From the NCBI RefSeq assembly GCF_002198675.1, contig NZ_MWLL01000084.1, positions 1-52,728 of the forward strand: a stretch of 52,728 nt of DNA, written 5' to 3'. The stretch comes from Kineosporia sp. R_H_3. Its GTDB lineage: Bacteria; Actinomycetota; Actinomycetes; Actinomycetales; Kineosporiaceae. The translations under genes and the position numbers were made by a program. Positions 1 through 7,784 of this stretch are shown in pieces. The notes under the pieces are model-generated. The model saw nothing but the letters and a program-made list of their open reading frames with translations, ran no database searches and had not been told where the DNA came from. Position 1 is the first letter of the stretch. Each line of letters starts with the position of its first letter.

Positions 1-17
1 GGCGGGGCGGGGCGCGG

Positions 18-683
18 TCAGATCAGGCCTAGCTTGCTCGCGGCGTAGACCGCCTCCGCGCGGCGCGAGACCTCGAGCTTGCGCATGACGTTGCCGACGT
101 GGAACTTCACGGTCGTCTCGGAGATGAAGAGCTTGCCGCCGATGGTGCGGTTCGACATGCCCTGGGCGAGCATCCGGAGCACCTCGAGCTCGCGCTCGGT
201 GAGCCGGCGGGCCTCGGCCTCGCCGGCGGCGTTGAGGCTGCGGACCATCGCGGCGGCGCTGCGGGCGTCGAACGCGCTGCCGCCCTGCCGGACGGCGCGG
301 ATCGCCCGGACGAGCTCGCTCGTGTCGACGTCCTTGACGACGTACCCCTTGGCGCCGCTCGTGATCGCGTCGAGGACGAGCCGGTCGTCGAGGAGCGTGG
401 TCAGCACGAGGACGGCGACCGACGGGTGCTCCCTCGTGATCCGGGCGCACAGGTCGAGGCCCTCGGTGTCCTGGTTCGGGGACAGCTTGAGGTCGAGCAG
501 CAGCACGTGCGGCGTCGCGTGGCCGAGGACGGCGAGCACCTCGGCCGGGGACGACGCCTCGGCGACGACGCGCAGGTCGTCCTCCCGCTCGAGGACGGCG
601 CGCAGCCCCTGGCGGACGATCGCGTGGTCGTCGACGAGCATGAGGTCGGTGCTCGTCGGCGCGCTCAGGGCGGTCTGGGTCAT
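18..683 (-). CDS. NarL/FixJ-type response regulator (LuxR HTH)
   Basis: Cytoplasmic DNA-binding output of a two-component system, 221 aa. The receiver domain spans about residues 12-130, with the acidic pair at Asp18-Asp19, the probable phospho-acceptor Asp64 in LLLDLKL, and the conserved Lys of YVVKD. The C-terminal LuxR-type HTH (about 155-221) reads TERELEVLRMLAQG and then the recognition-helix region SETTVKFHVGNVMRKL. The ATG overlaps the stop of the upstream kinase gene (ATGA), so the two are translationally coupled. The pair resembles MadRS/MnoSR-type systems that control alcohol oxidation in actinobacteria (family knowledge), which fits the alcohol dehydrogenase-like gene at the head of this operon. 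The specific target genes are inferred only. Confidence 0.93.
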   Translation of the reverse strand: MTQTALSAPTSTDLMLVDDHAIVRQGLRAVLEREDDLRVVAEASSPAEVLAVLGHATPHVLLLDLKLSPNQDTEGLDLCARITREHPSVAVLVLTTLLDDRLVLDAITSGAKGYVVKDVDTSELVRAIRAVRQGGSAFDARSAAAMVRSLNAAGEAEARRLTERELEVLRMLAQGMSNRTIGGKLFISETTVKFHVGNVMRKLEVSRRAEAVYAASKLGLI

Positions 684-2002
684 GACGCTGCTCTCCGGAC
701 GACGGGCACCTGGACGAGGGTCCGGACGCCGCCGAGGCGGGACCGGCGGACGGCGAAGCTGCCGCCGAGCTCCTCGGCGCGGCTGGCCATGTTCACCAGG
801 CCCCGGTGCCGGCCGTCGACGTCCCCGGCCTCCTCGACGCGCAGCAGGGTGCGCAGCGTCGCCGGGTCACCGGTGCCGTCGTCGTCCACGGTGAGCCGGA
901 TCTGATTGCCGCCGTAGGAGAGCCGCACGACGCAGCGGTTCGCGCCGCTGTGCGCGGAGACGTTGAAGAGCGCCTCGCCGGCGAGCCGGGCCAGCGACTG
1001 CTCCGCGGCCGCCGGCAGCGCCACGGGGGAGCCCTCGAGCCGCAGGTCGACGGCGAGGCCGGGCCGAGCGTGCAGCGCGCAGGCCTGCTCGAGCAGCCGC
1101 GGCAGGACGGGTGCGTCGCCGTCGCCGGTCTGGTTGAGCGAGTAGATCGCCGCCCGGAGCTGGCCGACCGCGTGCTGGGTGAGGTCCCGGGCCTCGGCGA
1201 GCCGGCGGGCGACGTCCGTCCCCTCCAGCTCGCCGCGGGCGACCTCGACGGCCATCCCCGCCGAGAGCACGTACTGGGTCACGCTGTCGTGGAGCTCGCG
1301 GGCGATCCGGTGCCGCTCGGCGTCCAGCGCCTCGCGCTCGCGGGCGGCGATGAGCAGGGCCTGCGCGCTCTGCAGCTCCTGGCTGCGGACGGCGAGGTCG
1401 CGGGCGTGCTGGTTCGCCTCCTGGGTGAGCTGGTCGGCCCGGGTGCGCAGCGCGACGCTGGAGTTGTAGAGCGAGGCGGTGTGGAGCGCGACGGCCGCCT
1501 GGTTGACGAGGATCCGGAGCACCGACAGGTCGAGCGGCTCGGTGAGCTCGCGGGACGCCGCCCGGCCGGCGACCCCGCCGACGGGCACGCCGTCGATCGA
1601 CATCGGGACGACGACGAGCCCGGACTCCTCGGCCTCCGCGCGGTCCGGCGGGTCGCCGCGCAGCCGGGCCAGCCACGGCCGGGCCTCCTCGGGCAGCGCC
1701 TCGACGGTGTCGACGACCCGCCCCGTCTCGTCGAGGCCGAGGAACCGGGGCCTGGACTCGGGCAGGCAGCCGTCGGCGACGGCGAGCACGACCCAGCGCG
1801 CCTGGAGGTGCTCGGCGGCGGCCTGGACGACGGCCGTGAGGAGCGCGCGCGGGCCCTCGACGGTGCGGACGAGGGCGACCGAGATGTGGTCGAGCGAGCG
1901 GACGGCGGCCTCGAGCCGCTCGGAGCTGCGGCGGAACTCGCGGTAGTAGGAGTTCTTGCCCGAGCGGACGCCGGTGAGCGAGGCGAGGTCCGCGCTGCTC
2001 AC
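680..2002 (-). CDS. GAF-domain sensor histidine kinase (HisKA_3)
   Basis: Sensor kinase partner of the response regulator at 18-683, 440 aa, without membrane segments and therefore probably a cytosolic sensor. A GAF domain lies at about 40-180 and is followed by a coiled-coil-like linker rich in Arg/Gln/Ala (about 185-230). The HisKA_3 dimerisation and phosphoacceptor helix carries ERHRIARELHDSV, with His238 the probable phosphorylated residue. The HATPase domain keeps the N-box (ALFNVSAHSGAN) and a G1-box (DDDGTGD). The GTG start is preceded by GAGGAG with a 6-nt spacer, and the SD overlaps the TGA of the upstream dehydrogenase gene 10 nt away. Layout and sequence resemble the MadS/MnoS family. 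The ligand of the GAF domain is unknown. Confidence 0.93.
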   Translation of the reverse strand: MSSADLASLTGVRSGKNSYYREFRRSSERLEAAVRSLDHISVALVRTVEGPRALLTAVVQAAAEHLQARWVVLAVADGCLPESRPRFLGLDETGRVVDTVEALPEEARPWLARLRGDPPDRAEAEESGLVVVPMSIDGVPVGGVAGRAASRELTEPLDLSVLRILVNQAAVALHTASLYNSSVALRTRADQLTQEANQHARDLAVRSQELQSAQALLIAAREREALDAERHRIARELHDSVTQYVLSAGMAVEVARGELEGTDVARRLAEARDLTQHAVGQLRAAIYSLNQTGDGDAPVLPRLLEQACALHARPGLAVDLRLEGSPVALPAAAEQSLARLAGEALFNVSAHSGANRCVVRLSYGGNQIRLTVDDDGTGDPATLRTLLRVEEAGDVDGRHRGLVNMASRAEELGGSFAVRRSRLGGVRTLVQVPVVRRAAS

Positions 2003-2012
2003 CGCCGGCTCC

Positions 2013-3278
2013 TCACAGGGCGGCCCGGAAGAGCGCCTCGACGGCGGTCGCGTCGGTGTCGCGCGGGTTCGTCGTGAGGCAGGCGTCCTCGAGGGTCGTG
2101 CTCGCCAGCCGCGGCAGGTCGGCCTCGCTGACGCCCAGCTCGCGCAGGCCCTTGGGGACGCCGATCCGGTCGCCGAGCGCGCGGACCCAGTCGGCGAGCA
2201 TGAGCGCGGCCTCGGACGCGGGCACGCCCGACACCGGCAGCCCGACGGCGTCCGCGAGGACGGCGAACCGGCTCGGGTCGGTCGCGGCGTTGTAGCGGAT
2301 CACATGGGGGAGAAGGACTCCGTTGCACACCCCGTGCGGCGCGTCGAGCAGGCCGCCGACCTGGTGGCTCATCGCGTGCGTCGCGCCGAGGATCGCGTTC
2401 GTGAAGGCCAGCCCGGCCTCCAGGCTCGCCTGCGCCATCCCGGTGCGGGCGGGTTCGTCGTCCGGCTGCACGATCGTGCGCTCCAGGTCGCGGCCGATGA
2501 GCCGGACCGCGGACAGGGCGTGGATGTCGGTGAGCGGGTGGTGCGCGCGGGAGACGAACGCCTCGATCCCGTGGGTCAGGGCGTCGAGCCCGGTCGCCGC
2601 GTTGAGGTCGTCGGGCATCGTCGTGAGCAGCCGGGGGTCGGTGAGCGAGATGTCGGGCACGAGCGCCCGCCCGATGATCGTCACCTTCATCGCGCGGGCG
2701 GTGTCGGTGACGATGCAGAACTGGCTCACGTCGGCGCCGGTCCCCGACGTCGAGGGGATCATCATGAGCGGCGGGATCGGCCGGTCCGCGCGGTCGACGC
2801 CCGCGTAGTCGAGGATCCGGCCGCCGTTGCCGGACAGGATCGCCACGCCCTTCGCGGCGTCGATGCACGAGCCGCCGCCGATCGCGATGATGACGTCGGC
2901 GCCGCACTCGAGGTACCGCTCGTAGCCCGCGGCGATCTCGTGGTCCTTGGGGTTCGGGGTGACGTCGGTCCACACGATCGCCGGCAGCCCGACGGCGCCG
3001 AGGTGCCCGACGAGCTCGGCGACCCAGCCGGCCTCGACGATGCCGGGGTCGGTGACGACGAACGGCCGGCGGGCGCCCAGGCGCAGCGCGCAGTGCCCGG
3101 CCTCGGCGAGGCTGCCGTGCCCGAAGACGATCTCGGGGGCGTGGAACTTCACGACGGACGCCGGCCGCGGGGTCGGTGCGGGGGCGTCGGGGGCCGTCCG
3201 CGTCGTCCGGTCGCGGTGGACGTGCGCCGCCGGCGAAGGCGTGGGGGTCTCCGGCAGGTCTGGGAGGCTCAGCGTCAC
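2013..3278 (-). CDS. ErcA-like iron-containing alcohol dehydrogenase family protein
   Basis: Group III Fe-dependent alcohol dehydrogenase fold, 421 aa from the GTG chosen here. Seen: the nucleotide-binding motif GGGSCIDAAKG, the STSGTGADVSQF block, and metal-site motifs DALTHGIEAF, HAMSHQVGGLLDAPHG (three His) and the upstream Asp. The C-terminal pattern DACLTTNPR and the adjacency to a kinase-regulator pair recall ErcA, a dehydrogenase-like regulatory protein of alcohol oxidation in pseudomonads (from memory of the family). It is the first gene of the operon with 680-2002 and 18-683. Start: the GTG has AAGGAGG 8 nt upstream. An in-frame ATG at 3419 with AGGAGG 6 nt upstream would give a 468-aa form. 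Family homology begins only about 37 residues after the GTG, so the shorter form is preferred. It may be catalytic (short-chain alcohol, NAD or other acceptor) or regulatory. Confidence 0.9.
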   Translation of the reverse strand: MTLSLPDLPETPTPSPAAHVHRDRTTRTAPDAPAPTPRPASVVKFHAPEIVFGHGSLAEAGHCALRLGARRPFVVTDPGIVEAGWVAELVGHLGAVGLPAIVWTDVTPNPKDHEIAAGYERYLECGADVIIAIGGGSCIDAAKGVAILSGNGGRILDYAGVDRADRPIPPLMMIPSTSGTGADVSQFCIVTDTARAMKVTIIGRALVPDISLTDPRLLTTMPDDLNAATGLDALTHGIEAFVSRAHHPLTDIHALSAVRLIGRDLERTIVQPDDEPARTGMAQASLEAGLAFTNAILGATHAMSHQVGGLLDAPHGVCNGVLLPHVIRYNAATDPSRFAVLADAVGLPVSGVPASEAALMLADWVRALGDRIGVPKGLRELGVSEADLPRLASTTLEDACLTTNPRDTDATAVEALFRAAL

Positions 3279-3416
3279 GATCGCGGCCTCCTTCGTCGGA
3301 GTGAACCAGCGCCCGCGGGACTCGCGGCGGCCCTTCGACGGTACCCCGCTGCGCAGGGTGAGCGCAGCAGCCGAAGCGGGCTTTCCGGACATGGGGCGTC
3401 CCGCCGGCACTGCGCT

Positions 3417-3431
3417 CATCGCGGTCCTCCT
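3417..3431 (-). promoter_or_regulatory. Second Shine-Dalgarno and in-frame ATG upstream of the Fe-ADH
   Basis: AGGAGG (complement of 3426-3431) sits 6 nt before an ATG (complement of 3417-3419) that is in frame with the dehydrogenase at 2013-3278, with no stop between. The intervening 47 codons are Arg/Ser/Ala-rich, and 8 of them end in A or T, which is more than is usual in genes here. It is therefore either a real N-terminal extension, a second isoform, or a leader that couples translation. Confidence 0.55.
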
Positions 3432-3553
3432 GGGGCGTCGTCGTCCCGTGCGGCGTCGTCGGAGGTCGGCGGGAGGTGCTCCCCCGTCCTGCCCCGTGTG
3501 GTGACGGTAACCGACCGGGCGGGCCCGGTCCCCGGCCCCGGCGGCCAGTCCCG

Positions 3554-3573
3554 ACCTGCCCGATCGGGTAGGT
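3554..3573. promoter_or_regulatory. 20-bp near-perfect palindrome (candidate operator)
   Basis: ACCTGCCCGATCGGGTAGGT: the two 10-bp arms match at 9 of 10 positions. It lies between the end of the CHAT gene and the head of the dehydrogenase-kinase-regulator operon, about 135 bp upstream of the ATG at 3419. It is a plausible binding site for the operon's own NarL-type regulator (inference). The rest of the 3279-3607 interval holds the alternative start region and no other gene that I can support. Confidence 0.5.
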
Positions 3574-3607
3574 GTCTGGATCTTCGTGACGGTGTAGTGG
3601 CGGGTCG

Positions 3608-6247
3608 TCAGGCGCCGAAGACGAGGAAGGACGCCGCGGTCGCGCGGGCGAGCGCGTCGTCCGCGTGCTTCTCGCGGGCCTGCCGGGCGGCCTCGACGAG
3701 GCCGAGCCCGCCGGCGAGCCCGGCGTGGACGGCGACCATGAACCCGACCGTCGCGGCGTCGTTCACCGGCGAGATCGGCGCGAGCACGCCCGTGGTGCCG
3801 AGCGAGACGAGGCACGTGACGAGCCCGAGCAGCTCGTCGGCACCGGCCGGGGCCATGACCCCGGAGTCGCAGCTCGCGAGGACGATCCGGTGCGGCGGCC
3901 GCTCGAGCCGCTCGAGGTCGAAGACGGTGAGCGGGCCGTCGGCCAGACGCAGCGAGGAGAACTGCGGATTGTCCGAGCGGAACGTGCCGTGCGCCGCGAT
4001 GTGCGCGAGCGCAGCCCGGTCGATCGTGGCGAGGGCGCGTTCGGCGGTGGCGTCCTGGCCGGTGAGCACGACGGGTTGCCTGTGCGCGGCCGCGAGCGCC
4101 CCGAGCTCGCCGCCGCCGGTCGCGAGACCCGGCCCGGAGACGAGGGCGACGTGCCCGTCGCGCGGCGGCCGGGCGGCGTCCGCCCGTCGCCAGGCCCGGC
4201 TGGACGGCGACAGCGAGACGCCGCGGTCGGCGAGCACGGGGAGCAGCGTCCACGGGGCGGCGTAGTGCCGGGCGGTCGCGACGAGGACGACGGTCTGCGC
4301 GCCGCTGCGCTCGATCTCGGCCGCGGCCGGGCCGAGCAGCCGGGTCTGGAGCTGCTGCCCGGCGGCGGCGAGGAGCTGGTCGGTGTGCCGGGCGGCGCCG
4401 CGGGCCGTGCGGCGCAGCAGCGTCTGGCCGTGCTGGACGGCGGTCGCCGCGGCGTCGGCCGGACCGACCTCGTGGAGCCTCGTGCGCCGGCTCGTCGCGG
4501 TGACGGCGTGCAGGGTGCCGTCGAGCTCGAACAGCTCGACGAGGGCGGTGCCCTCCGGCGGCCGCCAGCGGTCGGCGAACCGGGTGCGCGCGGCCGGGCC
4601 GCCGTCGACGGGCGCCGGGCCGGCCTCGCGGCGCAGCGCCCGGGACCGGACCGACGCCTCGAGCTGGTCGCGCCGCCGCCGCAGCCGGGCCAGCGCCGCC
4701 TCGTCGCCCTGCTGCTCGGCGAGCTGCCGGCTCACGTCCCGGACGGCGGCCAGCTCGGCGACGAGGGCGGGGTCGGCGCGGTCCTGCGCGGACGACGGCA
4801 GCCACTGGGTGCTGCGCAGCCGCTCGTTCCAGCGGACCGCCTGGTGGGCGTCGTTCGTCGCCACCGCGTGCCGCAGCGCGATCTCGACGAGCTCCCGGCC
4901 GTGGGTCGTCGCGGTGGCCCGGGCCTCGGTGGCGCCGAGGGTCAGGCGGTACTCGTCGAGGACATCGAGGCCCCGGGAGCAGGCGGCGAGCATCGCGCGG
5001 GGGTTGTCCATCGTGCGGCAGAGCAGGGCCTGGGCGAGCCAGCCGGTGACGCGGTCGATGGCGGAGCCGCGGCGGCGGGAGGTGGCGGCGGCGACGAGCT
5101 GCACCACGGCATCGTCGGGACGGCGGGCGGCGAGCGCGATGCGGGCGGCGAGAAGTCGCGCGCGCGGCGCATCCTCCGCGCCCAGGGCATCGAGCCTCTC
5201 TGCGAGCTCAGCTGATGCGCGGACGGCTGCCGCCCCCTGGGGCAGGCCTTCCTGCAGTGAGGCCTCGAGCTGAACGGTCTTGGCGACGTCCGCGAAGACG
5301 TCGCGTCCCTGGCGGGAGAACAGCCGCTGGGCGTGCCGGGCGTGAGCCCTGGCCAGATCCGGGGCGCGTGCGGCGACGGACGCCCGGGCGGCGAACAGGG
5401 CGAGGTCGGCGATGACGGCGCCTTGCCCACGGCGGCGCTCGACCTGCCCGAGTGCGGATGCCGCCCTGCGTTGGGCGTCAGCGGCGAGGCCGGCCGCGAG
5501 CAACGTCCAGCACTCCCATACCGCGGCCTCGTGGATGAAGACGCCGAACTCCTCGAACCTGCGGCTGCTGCGGTCGAAGAGATCCAGGGCTCGCGGGATC
5601 TGTCCTGCTGCACTGGCTGCAGCGCCGCGGTTGTGCTGGGCGATGGCCTGCTCGACCTGCTGCCCCTCGATGCCGAACCACTCCTCGGCCCAGACGAAGT
5701 CGGCTTCGGCCTGCTGGACGTCCCCGAGGGCGACACATGCCCGGCCACGGTTGTTCCGCGCCCGAGCCTCCCAGAGCCGGTCCTGGGCCTGCTGAAGGAG
5801 AGGTACTGCTTTGTTCAAGGCGTTCAAGGCCTCACCGTGGCGGCCCACCAGTGCCAGCACGTAACCGAAGCGCGTGAGGACGCGGCCGGCGTCCGATTCC
5901 GCGACGAGCGAGCAGGCTTCCGTGAAGCAGGCGATCCCTTCCGTCACCTCGCCGGCGAGGGCGAGGGTGATGCCCAGGGTCGACAGCACATCTGCGACCG
6001 GGGCCGGTTCCCCGGCCGCTCGTCGGATCCGGAGCGCCCGCCGGAGATGACGCTTCGCGCCCTTCGTGTCTCCCAGGTCCCGCAGGACGATGCCCAGCGC
6101 CTGCCGTGCCGCGGCCTCGGCGGCCGGTGCCGGCCGGGTCGCGAGAACTGCTGTGGCCTGGCGCTCGGCGTCCAGCGGGCGCGACATCGCGAGCGCCAGG
6201 AGGGCATCCGCATCGACGACGTGCCGACGTCCTGTGCTGGTCGGCAT
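3608..6247 (-). CDS. TPR-CHAT protein (caspase-like peptidase)
   Basis: 879 aa. The N-terminal two thirds are Ala/Arg-rich helical repeats of TPR type (for example ARQALGIVLRDLGDTKGAKR and ARNNRGRACVALGDVQQAE), and the C-terminal about 200 residues form a CHAT domain. The caspase-like dyad is present: His753 in HIAAHGT and Cys793 in LASCDSG. There is no signal peptide or membrane segment, so it is cytoplasmic. CHAT-TPR proteins are proteases or scaffolds that respond to a partner or trigger; TPR-CHAT peptidases occur in several bacterial defence and cell-death systems (family knowledge). It is divergent from the subtilase at 6333, with 85 bp between starts. The start fits a leaderless transcript (TATCGT, 7 nt, ATG). 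The N-terminal half (about 5,200 onward) is lower in GC than the catalytic half. The substrate is unknown. Confidence 0.9.
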   Translation of the reverse strand: MPTSTGRRHVVDADALLALAMSRPLDAERQATAVLATRPAPAAEAAARQALGIVLRDLGDTKGAKRHLRRALRIRRAAGEPAPVADVLSTLGITLALAGEVTEGIACFTEACSLVAESDAGRVLTRFGYVLALVGRHGEALNALNKAVPLLQQAQDRLWEARARNNRGRACVALGDVQQAEADFVWAEEWFGIEGQQVEQAIAQHNRGAAASAAGQIPRALDLFDRSSRRFEEFGVFIHEAAVWECWTLLAAGLAADAQRRAASALGQVERRRGQGAVIADLALFAARASVAARAPDLARAHARHAQRLFSRQGRDVFADVAKTVQLEASLQEGLPQGAAAVRASAELAERLDALGAEDAPRARLLAARIALAARRPDDAVVQLVAAATSRRRGSAIDRVTGWLAQALLCRTMDNPRAMLAACSRGLDVLDEYRLTLGATEARATATTHGRELVEIALRHAVATNDAHQAVRWNERLRSTQWLPSSAQDRADPALVAELAAVRDVSRQLAEQQGDEAALARLRRRRDQLEASVRSRALRREAGPAPVDGGPAARTRFADRWRPPEGTALVELFELDGTLHAVTATSRRTRLHEVGPADAAATAVQHGQTLLRRTARGAARHTDQLLAAAGQQLQTRLLGPAAAEIERSGAQTVVLVATARHYAAPWTLLPVLADRGVSLSPSSRAWRRADAARPPRDGHVALVSGPGLATGGGELGALAAAHRQPVVLTGQDATAERALATIDRAALAHIAAHGTFRSDNPQFSSLRLADGPLTVFDLERLERPPHRIVLASCDSGVMAPAGADELLGLVTCLVSLGTTGVLAPISPVNDAATVGFMVAVHAGLAGGLGLVEAARQAREKHADDALARATAASFLVFGA

Positions 6248-6254
6248 GGGAAAG

Positions 6255-6260
6255 ACGATA
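6255..6260 (-). promoter_or_regulatory. -10 element of the CHAT gene, leaderless start
   Basis: TATCGT on the minus strand lies 7 nt before the ATG at 6247, so the transcript should begin at or next to the start codon. No SD is visible. No convincing -35 is seen at 17 nt. The 85-bp divergent region is the least GC-rich stretch nearby (32 of 60 at 6241-6300). Confidence 0.55.
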
Positions 6261-6332
6261 GACAGGTTGCCCAGATCACAACAGACTTACCCATCGCGGG
6301 CGTCAAGATCACACGGGGTTAAGGAGTCGGCC

Positions 6333-7613
6333 ATGCCGATCGACAGGCGATCCGTCCAGCGAGAGCAGACGGAACTGCTCCTGCGGGCCTTCGAGGGCGA
6401 GGTCCAGACGGATCCGCCCAACTGGCCCGAGGTCCCCAAGAGCGAGGAACCTGGCCTGCCCCCGAGGGCCGTGTTCCGCCGCGGACGCCTGGTGGTCCGT
6501 GACCGGTACCTCAACCTCGTCATCAGATCCCTGGCGGCCCGGTTCGAGAGCGATCTTGCGGCTTTCGAGATCATCAGGCCCAACCTGTTCGCGGGCGTCA
6601 GTCAGATTACTCTTCCGGAGAAGATCGACACCCTCGAAGCGCTCGCCGAGGTCGAGGCCCAGGTGGGCACGGACGTCGCATCCGTCGACCACCTTCTCTC
6701 CATCACGCCTCCGGTCGGTTCGGGCTCCCGCTGCCCGGCGACCGAGCCGGACTACGTGCCCGAGCACTCGCGGCCGTGGCCCCCGCAGGCGAGCGGCAGC
6801 CCCGACGGCGCGGGCGTCCTTGTCGGCGTCATCGACACCGGCCTCTTCGCGAACGCCGGTGCTGACCACGACTGGCTGGTCGGTGTCACAGGCGAGACCG
6901 AGCCGGAGGACGACGGCGCGGGCGTCATCCCCGTGTACACCGGCCACGGCACCTTCATCGCCGGCGTCGTGCGCTGCATCGCGCCGCGGGCCGACGTCCA
7001 CGTGCTGCGGACGTTCCAGCTCGCGGGTGGTGCCTTCGAGACCGAGATCGCGATGCGGATCGTCGAGCTGCTCCGGCACGGCGTCGACATCATCAGCCTG
7101 TCGGCCGGGACCTACGCGTACGGCAACAGCGGGATGCTCGCGCTGCGCCACGTCGTCGAGACGATCCTGCCGCGGCACAAGGGCGTCGTCCTCGTCGTGT
7201 CCGCCGGCAACGACTCGGTCCGCGACCCGTTCCTGCCCGCCGCGATGGCGAACACCGTCGCCGTCGGGGCGCTCTCGAACCGTGGCGACGACCGGGCGTG
7301 GTTCTCCAACCACGGCGGCTGGGTCGACGTCTACGCGCCGGGCGAGGACCTCGTCAACGCCTTCGCGCACGGCTGCTACCGGTACGAGGAGTCGCCGCGG
7401 AAGGGTGAGACGCAGGAGTTCTCCGGGATGGCCCGGTGGAGCGGCACGTCGTTCTCGGCGCCGCTCGTCGCCGGGCTCATCGCGGCCCGGATGTCCGCGA
7501 CCGGCGAGAACGGCGTCACGGCCGCGCAGCGGCTCGTCGAGTTCGGGCAGACCCAGGCGATCCCGGGTGTCGGTGCCGTCCTGCGCCCCGGGGACGCGCT
7601 CGCCGGCGCCTGA
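6333..7613 (+). CDS. S8 family subtilisin-like serine peptidase, cytoplasmic
   Basis: 426 aa. The catalytic triad is intact: Asp168 in GVIDTGLF, His205 in GHGTFIAG and Ser373 in SGTSFSAPLVAG, with the oxyanion Asn293 in VSAGNDS. There is no signal peptide or pro-domain of the secreted type; instead residues 1-155 form a charged N-terminal domain of unknown fold. Start: ATG with AAGGAG at 6321-6326, spacer 6 nt; longer in-frame extensions upstream lack an SD. It is divergently paired with the TPR-CHAT peptidase, and I infer that the two act together, for example one cleaving or activating the other. Codon bias changes near 6,720: before it the gene is clearly less GC-biased, after it it matches the rest of the window. 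Confidence 0.93.
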   Translation: MPIDRRSVQREQTELLLRAFEGEVQTDPPNWPEVPKSEEPGLPPRAVFRRGRLVVRDRYLNLVIRSLAARFESDLAAFEIIRPNLFAGVSQITLPEKIDTLEALAEVEAQVGTDVASVDHLLSITPPVGSGSRCPATEPDYVPEHSRPWPPQASGSPDGAGVLVGVIDTGLFANAGADHDWLVGVTGETEPEDDGAGVIPVYTGHGTFIAGVVRCIAPRADVHVLRTFQLAGGAFETEIAMRIVELLRHGVDIISLSAGTYAYGNSGMLALRHVVETILPRHKGVVLVVSAGNDSVRDPFLPAAMANTVAVGALSNRGDDRAWFSNHGGWVDVYAPGEDLVNAFAHGCYRYEESPRKGETQEFSGMARWSGTSFSAPLVAGLIAARMSATGENGVTAAQRLVEFGQTQAIPGVGAVLRPGDALAGA

Positions 7614-7669
7614 CCCGACAGCCGGCCCTACGGCGTCCGGCACCTGAGACAGCCGTACCGCAGGACGTA

Positions 7670-7704
7670 CCAACGGCCCGCGAACGCGGCGTGTCGGGCG
7701 TTGG
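7670..7704. terminator. Hairpin between convergent genes
   Basis: CCAACG(g)CCCG (7670-7680) pairs with CGGGCGTTGG (7695-7704): a 10-bp stem with one bulged G and a 14-nt loop. It lies in the 171-bp gap between the S8 peptidase and the convergent fusion gene. There is no U-tract, as is common for actinobacterial terminators. It could serve either strand. Confidence 0.4.
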
Positions 7705-7784
7705 AGCGCTCTTGTGACGACCTGGGGTATGGCGGTCTCACGGGCTGGACGGCGGGCTGGGTCGAGGGACCGGACCGAGGGACG

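Noticed and set aside
3420-4805. Long minus-strand open frame continuing upstream of the Fe-ADH (930 aa in total)
   Set aside because: It reads out of frame through the CHAT gene, is extremely Arg/Ala/Pro-rich and has no family motif; it is a high-GC shadow.
3608-7613. Assigning the CHAT/S8 pair to a gasdermin or type III-E CRISPR system
   Set aside because: No gasdermin-like small hydrophobic protein, Cas gene or repeat array is present within the window.
7621-7641. GCCGG...CCGGC as a terminator after the S8 gene
   Set aside because: Only 5 bp with an 11-nt loop; such pairs are common at this GC content. The larger hairpin at 7670-7704 is the better candidate.
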